Source: an uncultured Eggerthellaceae bacterium (GTDB taxonomy: Bacteria > Actinomycetota > Coriobacteriia > Coriobacteriales > Eggerthellaceae). Taken from it: a stretch of DNA of 64,000 nt. The number at the start of each line of letters is the position of its first letter. Position 1 is the first letter of the stretch. The notes under the pieces are model-generated. The model saw only the letters and a program-made list of their open reading frames with translations. It had not been told where the DNA came from and ran no database searches. Positions 27,410-35,798 of the stretch are shown piece by piece. Made by a program: the position numbers and the translations under genes. The DNA lies in assembly GCA_947626195.1 (NCBI GenBank), contig CANQRF010000001.1:62001-126000 (forward strand), read 5' to 3'.

Positions 27410-27973
27410 TTAAACGCGTTTGACGAAACGGCCGTCGCGCGTGTCGATCTGCAGCACATCGCCGATCTCGACAAACGTGGGCACCTGGATCGTCGCGCCC
27501 GTCTCAAGCGTCGCGGGCTTCGTCGTGTTGGTGGCCGTATCGCCCTTGTAGCCGGGCTCCGTCTCCGTTACCTCGAGCTCGACGAACATCTGCGGCTCGA
27601 GGCTGATGAGCTCATCGCCCGCATAGAGCAGGCTCGCCTCGTCGTTTTCCTTGAGCCATTTCGCCGCATCGCCCACCACATCGGCGGGAATCCCCAGCTG
27701 CTCATAGGTGTCGTTGTCCATGAAGAAATAGTCGGCGCCGTCGTTGTACAGATATTGCATCTTGCGGGTCTCAAGGCGCACCGACTCGAACTTCGTGCCG
27801 GAATTGAACGTGTAGTCGACCACGCGCCCCGTTTTGATGTCGCGGAGCTTCGTGCGCACGAACGCCCCGCCTTTCCCGGGCTTGACGTGCTGAAATTCCA
27901 CGATTGTGCACAGCTTGTTGTTGTACTCGATGCACATGCCGTTACGGAAGTCCGCTGTTGAGATAGAAGCCAT
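27410..27973 (-). CDS. efp: Elongation factor P
   Basis: This 187-residue translation factor relieves ribosome stalling at polyproline. It has three beta-barrel domains. The loop reads VKPGKGGAFVR with Lys34 at the tip, the residue modified in many bacteria. No modification enzyme (EpmA/B, EarP, YmfI) is in the window. ATG 27973 follows AAGGAG. It lies between pepP and the carboxyltransferase fusion. Confidence 0.97.
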   Translation of the reverse strand: MASISTADFRNGMCIEYNNKLCTIVEFQHVKPGKGGAFVRTKLRDIKTGRVVDYTFNSGTKFESVRLETRKMQYLYNDGADYFFMDNDTYEQLGIPADVVGDAAKWLKENDEASLLYAGDELISLEPQMFVELEVTETEPGYKGDTATNTTKPATLETGATIQVPTFVEIGDVLQIDTRDGRFVKRV

Positions 27974-28005
27974 CGTTTGTTTCTCCTTGTTGTTTCCTGA
28001 ATCGT

Positions 28006-29202
28006 CTAGTCTATTATAACCATGTCGTGAGGGGTTTTCGTGATGACCTCAAAGCCCTCCTCGGTGACGACGCCGAAATCCTCGAGCCGCATGCCGAACC
28101 GGCCGGGCAGATAGATCCCCGGCTCCACGGTGACGACGTTGCCCGCACGAAGCTCCGCCTCGTTTCTCAGGGATAGCGTCGGCTGCTCGTGGATGTCGAT
28201 TCCCACGCCATGTCCGAGGCCGTGGCCCATCCGATGCGCGAATCCGGCCTCTTCGAGAAGCTGTTCCGCCAGCTCGTGGATCTCCCTTCCCGTCTTTCCC
28301 GCACGGATGGCCGCCTCGCAGGTCTCGTTCGTCTTTTGCAGCGTCTCGTACGCCCAGCTGATCTCCGGCGAGGGCTCGCCGAGTGAGACGGTGCGCGTCA
28401 TGTCCGCGCAATAGCCGCCTGCGCGGGCGCCGAAATCGAGCACGACGACGTGGCCTCGCTCAAGCACCGTATCGCCGGGGATCGAGTGCGGCTTTGCCGC
28501 GTTCGCGCCCGTGGCGACGATTGTCGGAAACGAGAGCGAATCCGCGCCAAGGTCGAAGAGGCGGTTCTCAAGCGCACGCTGGACCTCGCGCTCGGTCATA
28601 CCGGGGCGGATGACGCCTGCGATGTATTCGAATGCCTCGTCGGTGATGCGCTGCGCCTCGCGCAGGCGGGCGATTTCCGCCGCGTCCTTCACCGCGCGCA
28701 GATTCTCGACAAGCTGCTTCGTCTCGAAGGGGTGCTTCACCGTCTCGCAGACGCGACGGTATTCCGAAAGCGAGACGGTGTCCTCGATCGCCAGCACGTC
28801 GGCAGCGCCCACGTCCGCCCCGCAGGATGCGAGGACGCGCGCCGCCACCTCCTCATGCTTGGCCACCTCGTCGTCTACCTCGATCGGGCCGCCTTCGGCC
28901 GCCTGCTTGCAAGCGGTCGCATAGCGCGAATCGGTGTGGAGGACCGCTCGCTCGGGCGTGACGATGAGGGTATGCGCGCGCTCCTCGTCGAACACCCCGT
29001 CGAAGGCGGAGAGCCAGAAGATGTTCGAGGTATCGCGGACCATCATCGCGAAGACGCCCTTCTCAGCGAGAACCGCGCGCAGCTTGGCAAGACGTCGCGT
29101 GGAGAGCTCGGCCGCTGCGAACGCCCCCTTCCCCTCCGCTTGCCCGATCAAGTTCCCCGCATGGGCAGTCAGGTTCTCAGTATGCATGCTCGATGAGCAC
29201 AT
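28006..29202 (-). CDS. Xaa-Pro aminopeptidase (M24B)
   Basis: This 398-residue metallopeptidase should release N-terminal residues before proline. The five metal ligands are in VLDFGARAGGYCADMTRT (two Asp), GHGLGHGVGID (His), VEPGIYL (Glu) and RLEDFG (Glu). The N-terminal creatinase-like domain includes DTSNIFWLSAFDG. I chose ATG 29202 because AAGGAGG stands 6 nt upstream, inside aroQ; this gives a 26-bp overlap with aroQ. The aroQ-pepP-efp order is common in Gram-positives. Confidence 0.92.
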   Translation of the reverse strand: MCSSSMHTENLTAHAGNLIGQAEGKGAFAAAELSTRRLAKLRAVLAEKGVFAMMVRDTSNIFWLSAFDGVFDEERAHTLIVTPERAVLHTDSRYATACKQAAEGGPIEVDDEVAKHEEVAARVLASCGADVGAADVLAIEDTVSLSEYRRVCETVKHPFETKQLVENLRAVKDAAEIARLREAQRITDEAFEYIAGVIRPGMTEREVQRALENRLFDLGADSLSFPTIVATGANAAKPHSIPGDTVLERGHVVVLDFGARAGGYCADMTRTVSLGEPSPEISWAYETLQKTNETCEAAIRAGKTGREIHELAEQLLEEAGFAHRMGHGLGHGVGIDIHEQPTLSLRNEAELRAGNVVTVEPGIYLPGRFGMRLEDFGVVTEEGFEVITKTPHDMVIID

Positions 29203-29614
29203 CAAGCGCCTCCTTATAGCCGGCGAATCCCTTCCCCTTGATCTGCGCCACGCACTCGGGCGCGATCACCGAGACATGGCGAAACTCCTCGCGCGTGCTG
29301 ATGTCGGAAAGGTGCACCTCCACCACGGGGACGTTGATCGCCGCCACGGCGTCGCGCAGCGCGTAGGAATAGTGCGTATGGGCGCCCGGATTGTAGATGA
29401 TGCCGTCGAACTTCGCCCAATGGGCCGCGTGCAGCTTGTCGATGAGCGCGCCCTCATGGTTCGATTGGAAGCATTCAAGCCCGACGCCCTTCTCTTTGGC
29501 ATACTCGCGCATCATCTGCTCGAGATCGTCAAGCGTTCTCAGGCCGTAGACGTCTGGCTCGCGCACGCCGAGCATATCCAGATTCGGCCCATTGATCAGC
29601 AGATACTTTTTCAT
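29177..29614 (-). CDS. aroQ: 3-dehydroquinate dehydratase, type II
   Basis: This 145-residue dodecameric enzyme performs shikimate step 3. The catalytic Tyr is in NLDMLGVREPDVYG, and NPGAHTHYSYALRDA and VEVHLSDI are the active-site His/Arg segments. ATG 29614 follows AAAGGGG. It lies 34 bp after aroB, and its end overlaps the aminopeptidase start. Confidence 0.96.
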   Translation of the reverse strand: MKKYLLINGPNLDMLGVREPDVYGLRTLDDLEQMMREYAKEKGVGLECFQSNHEGALIDKLHAAHWAKFDGIIYNPGAHTHYSYALRDAVAAINVPVVEVHLSDISTREEFRHVSVIAPECVAQIKGKGFAGYKEALDVLIEHAY

Positions 29615-29648
29615 GCAAACCCCTTTCGGTCTGTTGTGCCGCCCGATG

Positions 29649-30752
29649 TCAGGCAAACCATTCCTTGAGCTCGGCCAAGACAGCCTCGTCGGCGACGTGT
29701 AAAAGCCCCCATTTCCCCACGTCGGAGGGAAGCACGAAACGCACCTTCCCATCGCGCACCTTCTTATCTCCCTTCATCGCGGAGAGCACCTCCTCGGGCG
29801 CGGCCTTCCAGCCAAGGCGAGGCAGGCCAAGGCCGTCGAGCAGCTCGTCCTGCGCGGCGACGAGCTCGTCGGGGGCTCCCACCTCCTTCTGGGCGAGGCG
29901 GATCGCGAAACGCATGCCCTCGGCGACGCAGGCGCCATGGGAGAACGTGCCGTAGCCGGCGAGCTTTTCGATGGCGTGCCCGAGCGTGTGCCCGTAATTC
30001 AGGCACTCGCGCACCCCTTGGCTCTCCTTCTGATCGGCCGCGACGACACCGGCCTTGAAGACGACCGAGCGCGTGATGGCCTCGATGACCGCCTCCTCAT
30101 CGCGCTGGGCGAGATCGTCGGCCACATCGCAGAGCCAGAAGAAGAAATCGTCGCCGTCGATGACCGCCGCCTTCGCCACCTCGGCGCATCCGCACGCCCA
30201 TTCCCGCTCGGGAAGCGTGGAAAGCGTCGCCGTCGAAGCGCAGACGAAGGCCGGCTGCGTGAAGGTGCCCGCAAGGTTCTTTCCCGCCTCGAGGTTGATG
30301 GCGGTCTTTCCTCCCACGGAGGAATCGACCATGGCGAGAAGGGTCGTCGGCGCCTGAACGCAGGGAACGCCGCGCAGGTACGTTGCCGCGGCAAACCCCG
30401 CCAGATCGCCGACCACGCCGCCGCCGAGCGCCACGATCGCGCCGTCTCGCGAGAGCTTCAGTGAGGCGAGCGCCTCCCAAACCTCCCCGAGCACCTCGAC
30501 CGACTTCGCATCCTCGCCGGCAGGCACCACGATGTCGCTTGTGCGGAAGCCGCTTCGCGCGAGGCTTTCCTTCGCCGCAGCGAGATAGAGCGGCGCCACG
30601 TTCGTGTCGCTCACGATGACGACGCGCGAGGCGTTGGCGACCCGTGGGATCCGCTTGAGCGAATTGCCCAAGTCGTCAAGGACCTGAGCGCCGATGCGCA
30701 CATCGTAGGGAACCTCATCGGGTATCGAGACGACTACCTTGGTCGCAGGCAT
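29649..30752 (-). CDS. aroB: 3-dehydroquinate synthase
   Basis: This 367-residue NAD- and metal-dependent cyclase performs shikimate step 2. The NAD motif GGGVVGDLAGFAA, the phosphate loop DSSVGGKTAIN and the metal region NYGHTLGHAIEK are intact. ATG 30752 follows AGAGGGGA and overlaps the end of aroK by 19 bp, so translation is coupled. Confidence 0.96.
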   Translation of the reverse strand: MPATKVVVSIPDEVPYDVRIGAQVLDDLGNSLKRIPRVANASRVVIVSDTNVAPLYLAAAKESLARSGFRTSDIVVPAGEDAKSVEVLGEVWEALASLKLSRDGAIVALGGGVVGDLAGFAAATYLRGVPCVQAPTTLLAMVDSSVGGKTAINLEAGKNLAGTFTQPAFVCASTATLSTLPEREWACGCAEVAKAAVIDGDDFFFWLCDVADDLAQRDEEAVIEAITRSVVFKAGVVAADQKESQGVRECLNYGHTLGHAIEKLAGYGTFSHGACVAEGMRFAIRLAQKEVGAPDELVAAQDELLDGLGLPRLGWKAAPEEVLSAMKGDKKVRDGKVRFVLPSDVGKWGLLHVADEAVLAELKEWFA

Positions 30753-31321
30753 AGTATCCCCTCTTCCTTCAATATCGCAGTCACCTCGTCGGCGACCTGC
30801 GAGACCGTCTTCCCCGCCGTGGCAATGCTCACATCGGCCACTTCCTCATACAGCGGATGACGCTTCTCATAGAGCTTCTTCGCTTGGTCCATATTCTGAA
30901 AAAGGGGGCGCGTCGCCGTGGAGCTGATGCGAGCGGCCGCTTCTTCCGGCGCCACGTCGAGATAGACGACGAAACCGCCCTCCTTCAGCATGCGCCGGTT
31001 TTCCTCCCGTCCGATGACCCCGCCGCCGCACGAGATGAGCTGCGCCTCGCCCGAGGCGAGCTCGCCCAGCACGGCGCTCTCAATATCGCGAAACGCCTCC
31101 TCGCCGTCGCGCGCGAAGATCTCGGAGATCGCACGGCCCTCGCGCCGTTCCAAATACGTGTCGCAGTCGATCGAGGACACGCCGAGCAAACGCGCGAGCT
31201 TGCGTGCAAGGGTCGTCTTGCCCGCACCCATGAATCCGACGAAGAAGACGGGCCTTCGGAGCACATAGGACGGTCGGGAGAATCGCAACGTGGCATATGG
31301 CTTCTTCAACGGCTCTTTCAT
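30734..31321 (-). CDS. aroK: Shikimate kinase
   Basis: This 195-residue kinase phosphorylates shikimate at O3. The P-loop GFMGAGKTT is at about residues 29-37, the substrate Asp is in SIDCDTYLE, and the shikimate-binding loop is SCGGGVI. ATG 31321 follows a G-rich site 11 bp after aroC. There is an N-terminal extension of about 22 residues before the first strand, and a longer open frame upstream lies within aroC. Confidence 0.94.
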   Translation of the reverse strand: MKEPLKKPYATLRFSRPSYVLRRPVFFVGFMGAGKTTLARKLARLLGVSSIDCDTYLERREGRAISEIFARDGEEAFRDIESAVLGELASGEAQLISCGGGVIGREENRRMLKEGGFVVYLDVAPEEAAARISSTATRPLFQNMDQAKKLYEKRHPLYEEVADVSIATAGKTVSQVADEVTAILKEEGILCLRPR

Positions 31322-31332
31322 CTTCGTCCCCC

Positions 31333-32505
31333 CTAGCGCGAGGCGGTGCGCAACCGCTGGCGGTACGCTTTGATCGCCGCCTTGATGTCGTGCATGTTCG
31401 CGTTGCCGAACATCTCGAGATACGCGTCCGCAAGGGCAAAGGCCACCTCGGCCTCCGCCACGACGGCGGCAGCCGGCACCGCGCAGACGTCGCTGCGCTC
31501 CTTGGATGCCTCCGCGGGCTCGAGCGTGTCGAGATTGACGGTCGCAAGCGGATTCATGAGCGTCGGTATCGGCTTCATGGCCGCCGTCACGATGAGCGGC
31601 ATGCCGTTGGTCATGCCCCCCTCGAGGCCGCCCGCGTTGTTCGACGTGCGCAGAAAGCCGCGGCGCTTGTTGACGGTGATCGGGTCGTGCACCGCCGAGC
31701 CGCAACGCCTCGCGGCCTCAAAGCCGATGCCGAACTCGACGCCCTTGATCGCAGGAATCGAGAAGAGGCTCGCGCCGATGCGCGAGGTGAGGCGATCGCG
31801 CGGCGTCGCATAGCTCCCCAAACCGGCGACAAGCCCGTTGGCCACCACACGAAACGTTCCGCCGAGGCTCTCGCCCGCCTTCCGCGCTTCGTCGATCGCC
31901 TCGATCATCTTCTGCGTCGTCTCATCGTCGGGGCACCGCACGGGCGAGAGTTCGATCGCCAGCGGCTTGTAGTCCGGCGCGGCCTTCATCGGATCGTCCT
32001 CTTCCAAGGCAACGCCGCCAATCGACGTCACGTAGGAGAACACCTCCACGCCGACGTCGGCGAGAAACTCGCGCGCGATTCCCGCCGCAGCGACGCGCGC
32101 CGCCGTCTCGCGCGCGCTCGAGCGCTCGAGGATGTTGCGGCAATCGTCGGTGTTGGTCTTGAGCGCCCCCACGAGATCGGCATGGCCCGGGCGCGGGGTG
32201 ACTTCGCGGACGAGTTCTTCCGGCTCCTCGCCGAAAGGCGCCATGCGCGACTCCCAATTCTTCCAGTCCTTGTTCTCGATGGTGAGCGCGATGGGCGAGC
32301 CGATCGTCTTGCCGAGCCTCACACCCGACGTGACGCGCACGCGGTCGGTTTCGATTTTCTGACGGCCGCCGCGCCCATAGCCCGACTGACGCCGCGCGAG
32401 ATCGGCGTTGATCTGCTCTTCCGAGATGGAAAGCCCCGCCGGCACGCCATACACGATGGCGGTGAGACCTTGCCCGTGGCTTTCTCCAGCGCTGATGTAA
32501 TGCAT
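31333..32505 (-). CDS. aroC: Chorismate synthase
   Basis: This 390-residue FMN-dependent enzyme performs the last step of the shikimate pathway. It begins with SAGESHGQGLTAIVYGVPAG and contains GYGRGGRQKIE, SSARETAARVAAG and MTNGMPLIV, all expected signatures. It is first of the tight aroC-aroK-aroB-aroQ run. aroA (EPSP synthase) and DAHP synthase are not in the window. Confidence 0.97.
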   Translation of the reverse strand: MHYISAGESHGQGLTAIVYGVPAGLSISEEQINADLARRQSGYGRGGRQKIETDRVRVTSGVRLGKTIGSPIALTIENKDWKNWESRMAPFGEEPEELVREVTPRPGHADLVGALKTNTDDCRNILERSSARETAARVAAAGIAREFLADVGVEVFSYVTSIGGVALEEDDPMKAAPDYKPLAIELSPVRCPDDETTQKMIEAIDEARKAGESLGGTFRVVANGLVAGLGSYATPRDRLTSRIGASLFSIPAIKGVEFGIGFEAARRCGSAVHDPITVNKRRGFLRTSNNAGGLEGGMTNGMPLIVTAAMKPIPTLMNPLATVNLDTLEPAEASKERSDVCAVPAAAVVAEAEVAFALADAYLEMFGNANMHDIKAAIKAYRQRLRTASR

Positions 32506-32594
32506 GGATGCGTCTTTCCCTCAGCGAGGGGCCTCGCCCGCGCGAGACGCCCTCCCCACAACGAATTATCGGTTCCTATTGTAGCGCAGAACGA

Positions 32595-33539
32595 TTAGAC
32601 GATGAGGCTCTGGAAGCCGGCGGCCTCCGCCATCAGAGCAAACATCTCGTCCCACGAAAGTTCGAGCGCGATGCCCTTGATGTCGCAGACGATCTGCACC
32701 GTCGCGATCGCCTGTCCGACGAGCATGCCCTCGCCGTTGAGGAAGCGGGAACCCGCCGCCTGAGCGCCCGCCGCAAATGCCGTCTCCCCATGTCCATAGA
32801 CGACGTCGAAGGCCGTCTGATCGGCTGAGAGGAGCGCCACGTCGAACGGCGCGCCATCGCCCTTCTTCATGCCGAGCGGCGTCGTGTTGATGACCACGTC
32901 GGCGCGGCGGATCGCTTTCGTCGATGTGCGATAGCTGCCGTAGCGAAGCGCCACCTTGTCGTACGCCTCGCGGAGCGTCAGCCTGCCTTTCTGCGCCGCC
33001 GGCAGCTCGAAATCGAAGGCGAGCATGCGCTCGCAGCTCTCGACATATTCCTCAAGCGCCGCCTTCGCCCGCACAACCTCGCGGGAGAGCAGCACGACGG
33101 ATTCGGGACCGCAGAGCGTCGCCGCATGGAGGATCGCGAGCGAGGTGGGCCCCGTGCCGCAGATGGCGACGTTTCTGCCTGCAAGCTCCACCCCCGCATG
33201 CCTCAGATAGGCGATGCAGCCCTCGCCGTCGGTGTTGTAGGCCAAAAGGCGCTCCTTGTGAGCGACGATGACGTTCGCCCCCTTGGCAAGCTGCGCGGAG
33301 GCCGCCGCCACATCGGCCGACGCGAATGCGAGCGGCTTGTAGGGGGTGGTCACGTTGAGCGCGAGGAAATCCTTCGCCGCGAGAAACGCCTCCGCCTCCT
33401 CCGGCGCGGCGCGATCCGCCAGCTCATAGCGCCAAGGAAGGCCGAGCTTTCGATAGACGGCCTCATGCATCACCGGCGATTTCGAATGGGAGATCGGATG
33501 GCCGAGAAGGTAGAGCCTCTCTTCGGAAAGCTGCGTCAT
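32595..33539 (-). CDS. aroE: Shikimate dehydrogenase
   Basis: This 314-residue NADP enzyme reduces 3-dehydroshikimate. The substrate site has SHSKSP, the catalytic Lys in NVTTPYK and the Asp in NTDG. The nucleotide loop is GTGPTS rather than the common GxGGA, so cofactor preference may differ. The protein is about 40 residues longer than E. coli AroE, mainly through an insertion between the two nucleotide-binding halves. The start overlaps yqeG by 4 bp (ATGA). An 89-bp gap separates it from aroC. Confidence 0.93.
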   Translation of the reverse strand: MTQLSEERLYLLGHPISHSKSPVMHEAVYRKLGLPWRYELADRAAPEEAEAFLAAKDFLALNVTTPYKPLAFASADVAAASAQLAKGANVIVAHKERLLAYNTDGEGCIAYLRHAGVELAGRNVAICGTGPTSLAILHAATLCGPESVVLLSREVVRAKAALEEYVESCERMLAFDFELPAAQKGRLTLREAYDKVALRYGSYRTSTKAIRRADVVINTTPLGMKKGDGAPFDVALLSADQTAFDVVYGHGETAFAAGAQAAGSRFLNGEGMLVGQAIATVQIVCDIKGIALELSWDEMFALMAEAAGFQSLIV

Positions 33540-34165
33540 ATTTGCCTCCCTTTACACATCGGAGCGGCCACAGAGGGCGCCTCGGCCATCGGCGCCGACT
33601 GGGGCAAGAGCGCTGTCTGCTGTGCGATCTGCTGCGCCGCCTGCTGCGCGGCTTGGGGAACCGACGACAGGGGCTCCGGCTGGCGATCTCCCATGAGGAC
33701 CCGCTCGAAATGGCGGAGGAAGAGCGTATGGGGAAGATCCTGCTCAACGAGCGGCTGCAGCATATAGGCCGCCATGCCGACGAAATGCGCCCCGAGGACG
33801 TCGGTGATAAGCTGATCGCCGATGACCACGGTGTTGCGCCGTTTCGCGCCGAGCTTCTTCTTCGCGCGGAGGAACGCCGGAGGCAGCGGCTTGACCGCCT
33901 TGGCGACGAGCGGCAGTTCGAGCTCGCCCGCCAACTCGTATACCCCATGGTGCCAGTTGTTCGAAAGGAGGCAGAACCGGATGCCGGCGTCGCGCGCCTT
34001 TCCCAGCCACATGCCGACGTCGCGCGGAACCTCATGCGTGTCGCGCGTGAGGATGGTGTTGTCGATGTCGAGCAGCACGTTCTCAAAGCCGCAATCGATG
34101 AGGTCGCGGCCGATCACGATGTGGCTGATGCGCGAGAAGTATCTTTCCGGAGTCCAAAGCGGCAT
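33536..34165 (-). CDS. yqeG: YqeG family HAD-type phosphatase
   Basis: The 209-residue HAD IIIA hydrolase has motif I LLDIDNTIL, motif II SNNWHHG and motif IV GDQLITDVLGA. YqeG proteins often lie next to aroE in Gram-positives; the related eukaryotic enzyme acts on phosphatidylglycerophosphate, but the bacterial substrate is not established. It has an odd tail of about 45 residues rich in Gln and Ala (QAAQQAAQQIAQQ) ending in a Lys/Arg motif. Confidence 0.88.
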   Translation of the reverse strand: MPLWTPERYFSRISHIVIGRDLIDCGFENVLLDIDNTILTRDTHEVPRDVGMWLGKARDAGIRFCLLSNNWHHGVYELAGELELPLVAKAVKPLPPAFLRAKKKLGAKRRNTVVIGDQLITDVLGAHFVGMAAYMLQPLVEQDLPHTLFLRHFERVLMGDRQPEPLSSVPQAAQQAAQQIAQQTALLPQSAPMAEAPSVAAPMCKGRQI

Positions 34166-34193
34166 GACGTGGTTTGCCTTCGTGTGAGCGAGG

Positions 34194-35309
34194 TCAGCCT
34201 ATGTTGTTGAGGTGTTCCTCATAGGTGGTCGAGAAGCTATGGCTGCCATCGCCGTTCGCGATGTAGAACAGGTAATCCGTCGTCTCGGGATTCGCCGCCG
34301 CCTGGATGGACGCGAGTCCGGGCGAGCAGATGGGGCCTGCGGGCAGGCCATATTGGTCGTAGGTGTTGTAGGGCCCCGGCTCATGGAGCTGCTCGGGCGT
34401 GAAATCGGGCCCGTAGAGATACGCGGTCGTCGCGTCGATCTGCAGCTCGATCACCTCGCGGAGCCGGTTGTAGATGACCGAGGCGATGACAGGCCGCTCC
34501 TCATCGAGCAGCGCCTCCTTCTCGATGAGCGAGGCGACGATGAGCACCTGGTAGTTGCTGTAGCCCGCATCGTTCATCGACGTGAAATCGACCGCCGCGG
34601 TGGCATCGCGGTATTGCGAGAGCATCATGCGAACGATGCTGTCCGCCGTCACATCGTCGGCGAGATAGTAGGTCGCGGGATAGAGGAAGCCCTCAAGCGA
34701 ATTGTCATAGGCCCCTTGGACGAAGGGAAACGCCTCCGCATAGCCCTCGGCGTTAGAGGCCGCCGCCTCGAAATCAGCTGCCGTCACCTTTCCGCCGCTG
34801 ACCTGCTCGACCGTCTGGGCGGTCTGAGCCACCGTGTAGCCCTCGGGGATGGTGAGCGGCGTGCCGGTGGGCAACCCACCCGAGAGGAGCACGTTGATGA
34901 CGTCGTCAAGCGACAAACCGCCGCTGATCGTAAAGGTGCCCGCGCGAAGGGAGGAAGCCGCGCCGAGCGTGTTCACGCGCTGGACGAACTCCGAGGACGA
35001 AGAGATGACCCCCGCCTCGGCGAGCGCATCACCGATGGAACGGGCGTCCTGCCCCTGCTCGATGACGATCTCGACCTGCTGGTCGGCGGGAAGCAGCTCG
35101 GCCTGGTCTCGCGGGATGAAGATGAACGCGAGTATGGCCACCACGGCCACCGCGAGGACGATGGCGAGGATCGTCGGCCACTTGCTCTTCTTGGGACGGA
35201 TATAGCTCGTATCGTAGGTCTTGAATTGCGATTCGCCGCGCGAATGCGCTACCCGAGCCGCGTACGTTGGATGTTCGGAATAGGTGACTTGCTTTTTATG
35301 AAGGCCCAT
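34194..35309 (-). CDS. mltG: Endolytic murein transglycosylase MltG
   Basis: This 371-residue membrane enzyme cleaves nascent glycan strands and sets their length. It has a cytoplasmic tail of about 43 residues, one membrane helix (about 44-65), then the YceG domain with catalytic Glu263 in ASLIEKEALLDEERPVIASV. The end motif PGLASIQAA is typical. ATG 35309 follows AAAGGCGG. It sits in the usual ruvX-mltG order and links to the PbpA/PknB wall genes functionally. Confidence 0.94.
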   Translation of the reverse strand: MGLHKKQVTYSEHPTYAARVAHSRGESQFKTYDTSYIRPKKSKWPTILAIVLAVAVVAILAFIFIPRDQAELLPADQQVEIVIEQGQDARSIGDALAEAGVISSSSEFVQRVNTLGAASSLRAGTFTISGGLSLDDVINVLLSGGLPTGTPLTIPEGYTVAQTAQTVEQVSGGKVTAADFEAAASNAEGYAEAFPFVQGAYDNSLEGFLYPATYYLADDVTADSIVRMMLSQYRDATAAVDFTSMNDAGYSNYQVLIVASLIEKEALLDEERPVIASVIYNRLREVIELQIDATTAYLYGPDFTPEQLHEPGPYNTYDQYGLPAGPICSPGLASIQAAANPETTDYLFYIANGDGSHSFSTTYEEHLNNIG

Positions 35310-35347
35310 GCAAATCCGCCTTTCACGGAAGCTGCCAAGATGATGCT

Positions 35348-35794
35348 CTAGGGGCACACCCCATCTGCCCCCGAGGCCCTTTGCCCCGCACGTCCATCGA
35401 GCCACGCTTGGAGAAAAAGGCATGCCGCTATCATATCGATTTTTCCGCGCATCTCGCGCTCCCCCATGCCCTTTTCACGCAAACTCCGCTTCGCCTCTTG
35501 GCTGCTCAGGCGCTCATCGACAAACGTATAGGGCAATTTGCACGCTGAGGCGATGCGTTTCGCCGTCTCCTTGACGGCGCGGGCCTGCGGGCCTGCTTTT
35601 CCGCTCAGGGAATAGGGCATGCCGAAGACAAGATACTCCGGCTCCCAATCCTCAAGGAGCCGGAGGAACGTGCGGTTGCGATTGACCACATCGGAAGTGG
35701 AAAGCACGCAAAGAGGCGTCGCCACCGCCTCGGCGGGATCGCTTATGGCGAAGCCGATGCGCGCTGCGCCGATGTCAAGGGCCATGATTCGCAC
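35348..35794 (-). CDS. ruvX: Putative Holliday junction resolvase / pre-16S rRNA nuclease YqgF
   Basis: This 148-residue RNase H-like protein of the RuvX/YqgF family has MALDIGAARIGFA (first Asp), VFGMPYSLSGKAGPQA, the FVDERLSS motif (Asp/Glu) and IDMIAACLFLQ (last Asp). The usual family role is 16S rRNA 5'-end processing. GTG 35794 or ATG 35785 may be the start. It is 4 bp after alaS. Confidence 0.92.
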   Translation of the reverse strand: MRIMALDIGAARIGFAISDPAEAVATPLCVLSTSDVVNRNRTFLRLLEDWEPEYLVFGMPYSLSGKAGPQARAVKETAKRIASACKLPYTFVDERLSSQEAKRSLREKGMGEREMRGKIDMIAACLFLQAWLDGRAGQRASGADGVCP

Positions 35795-35798
35795 GAAA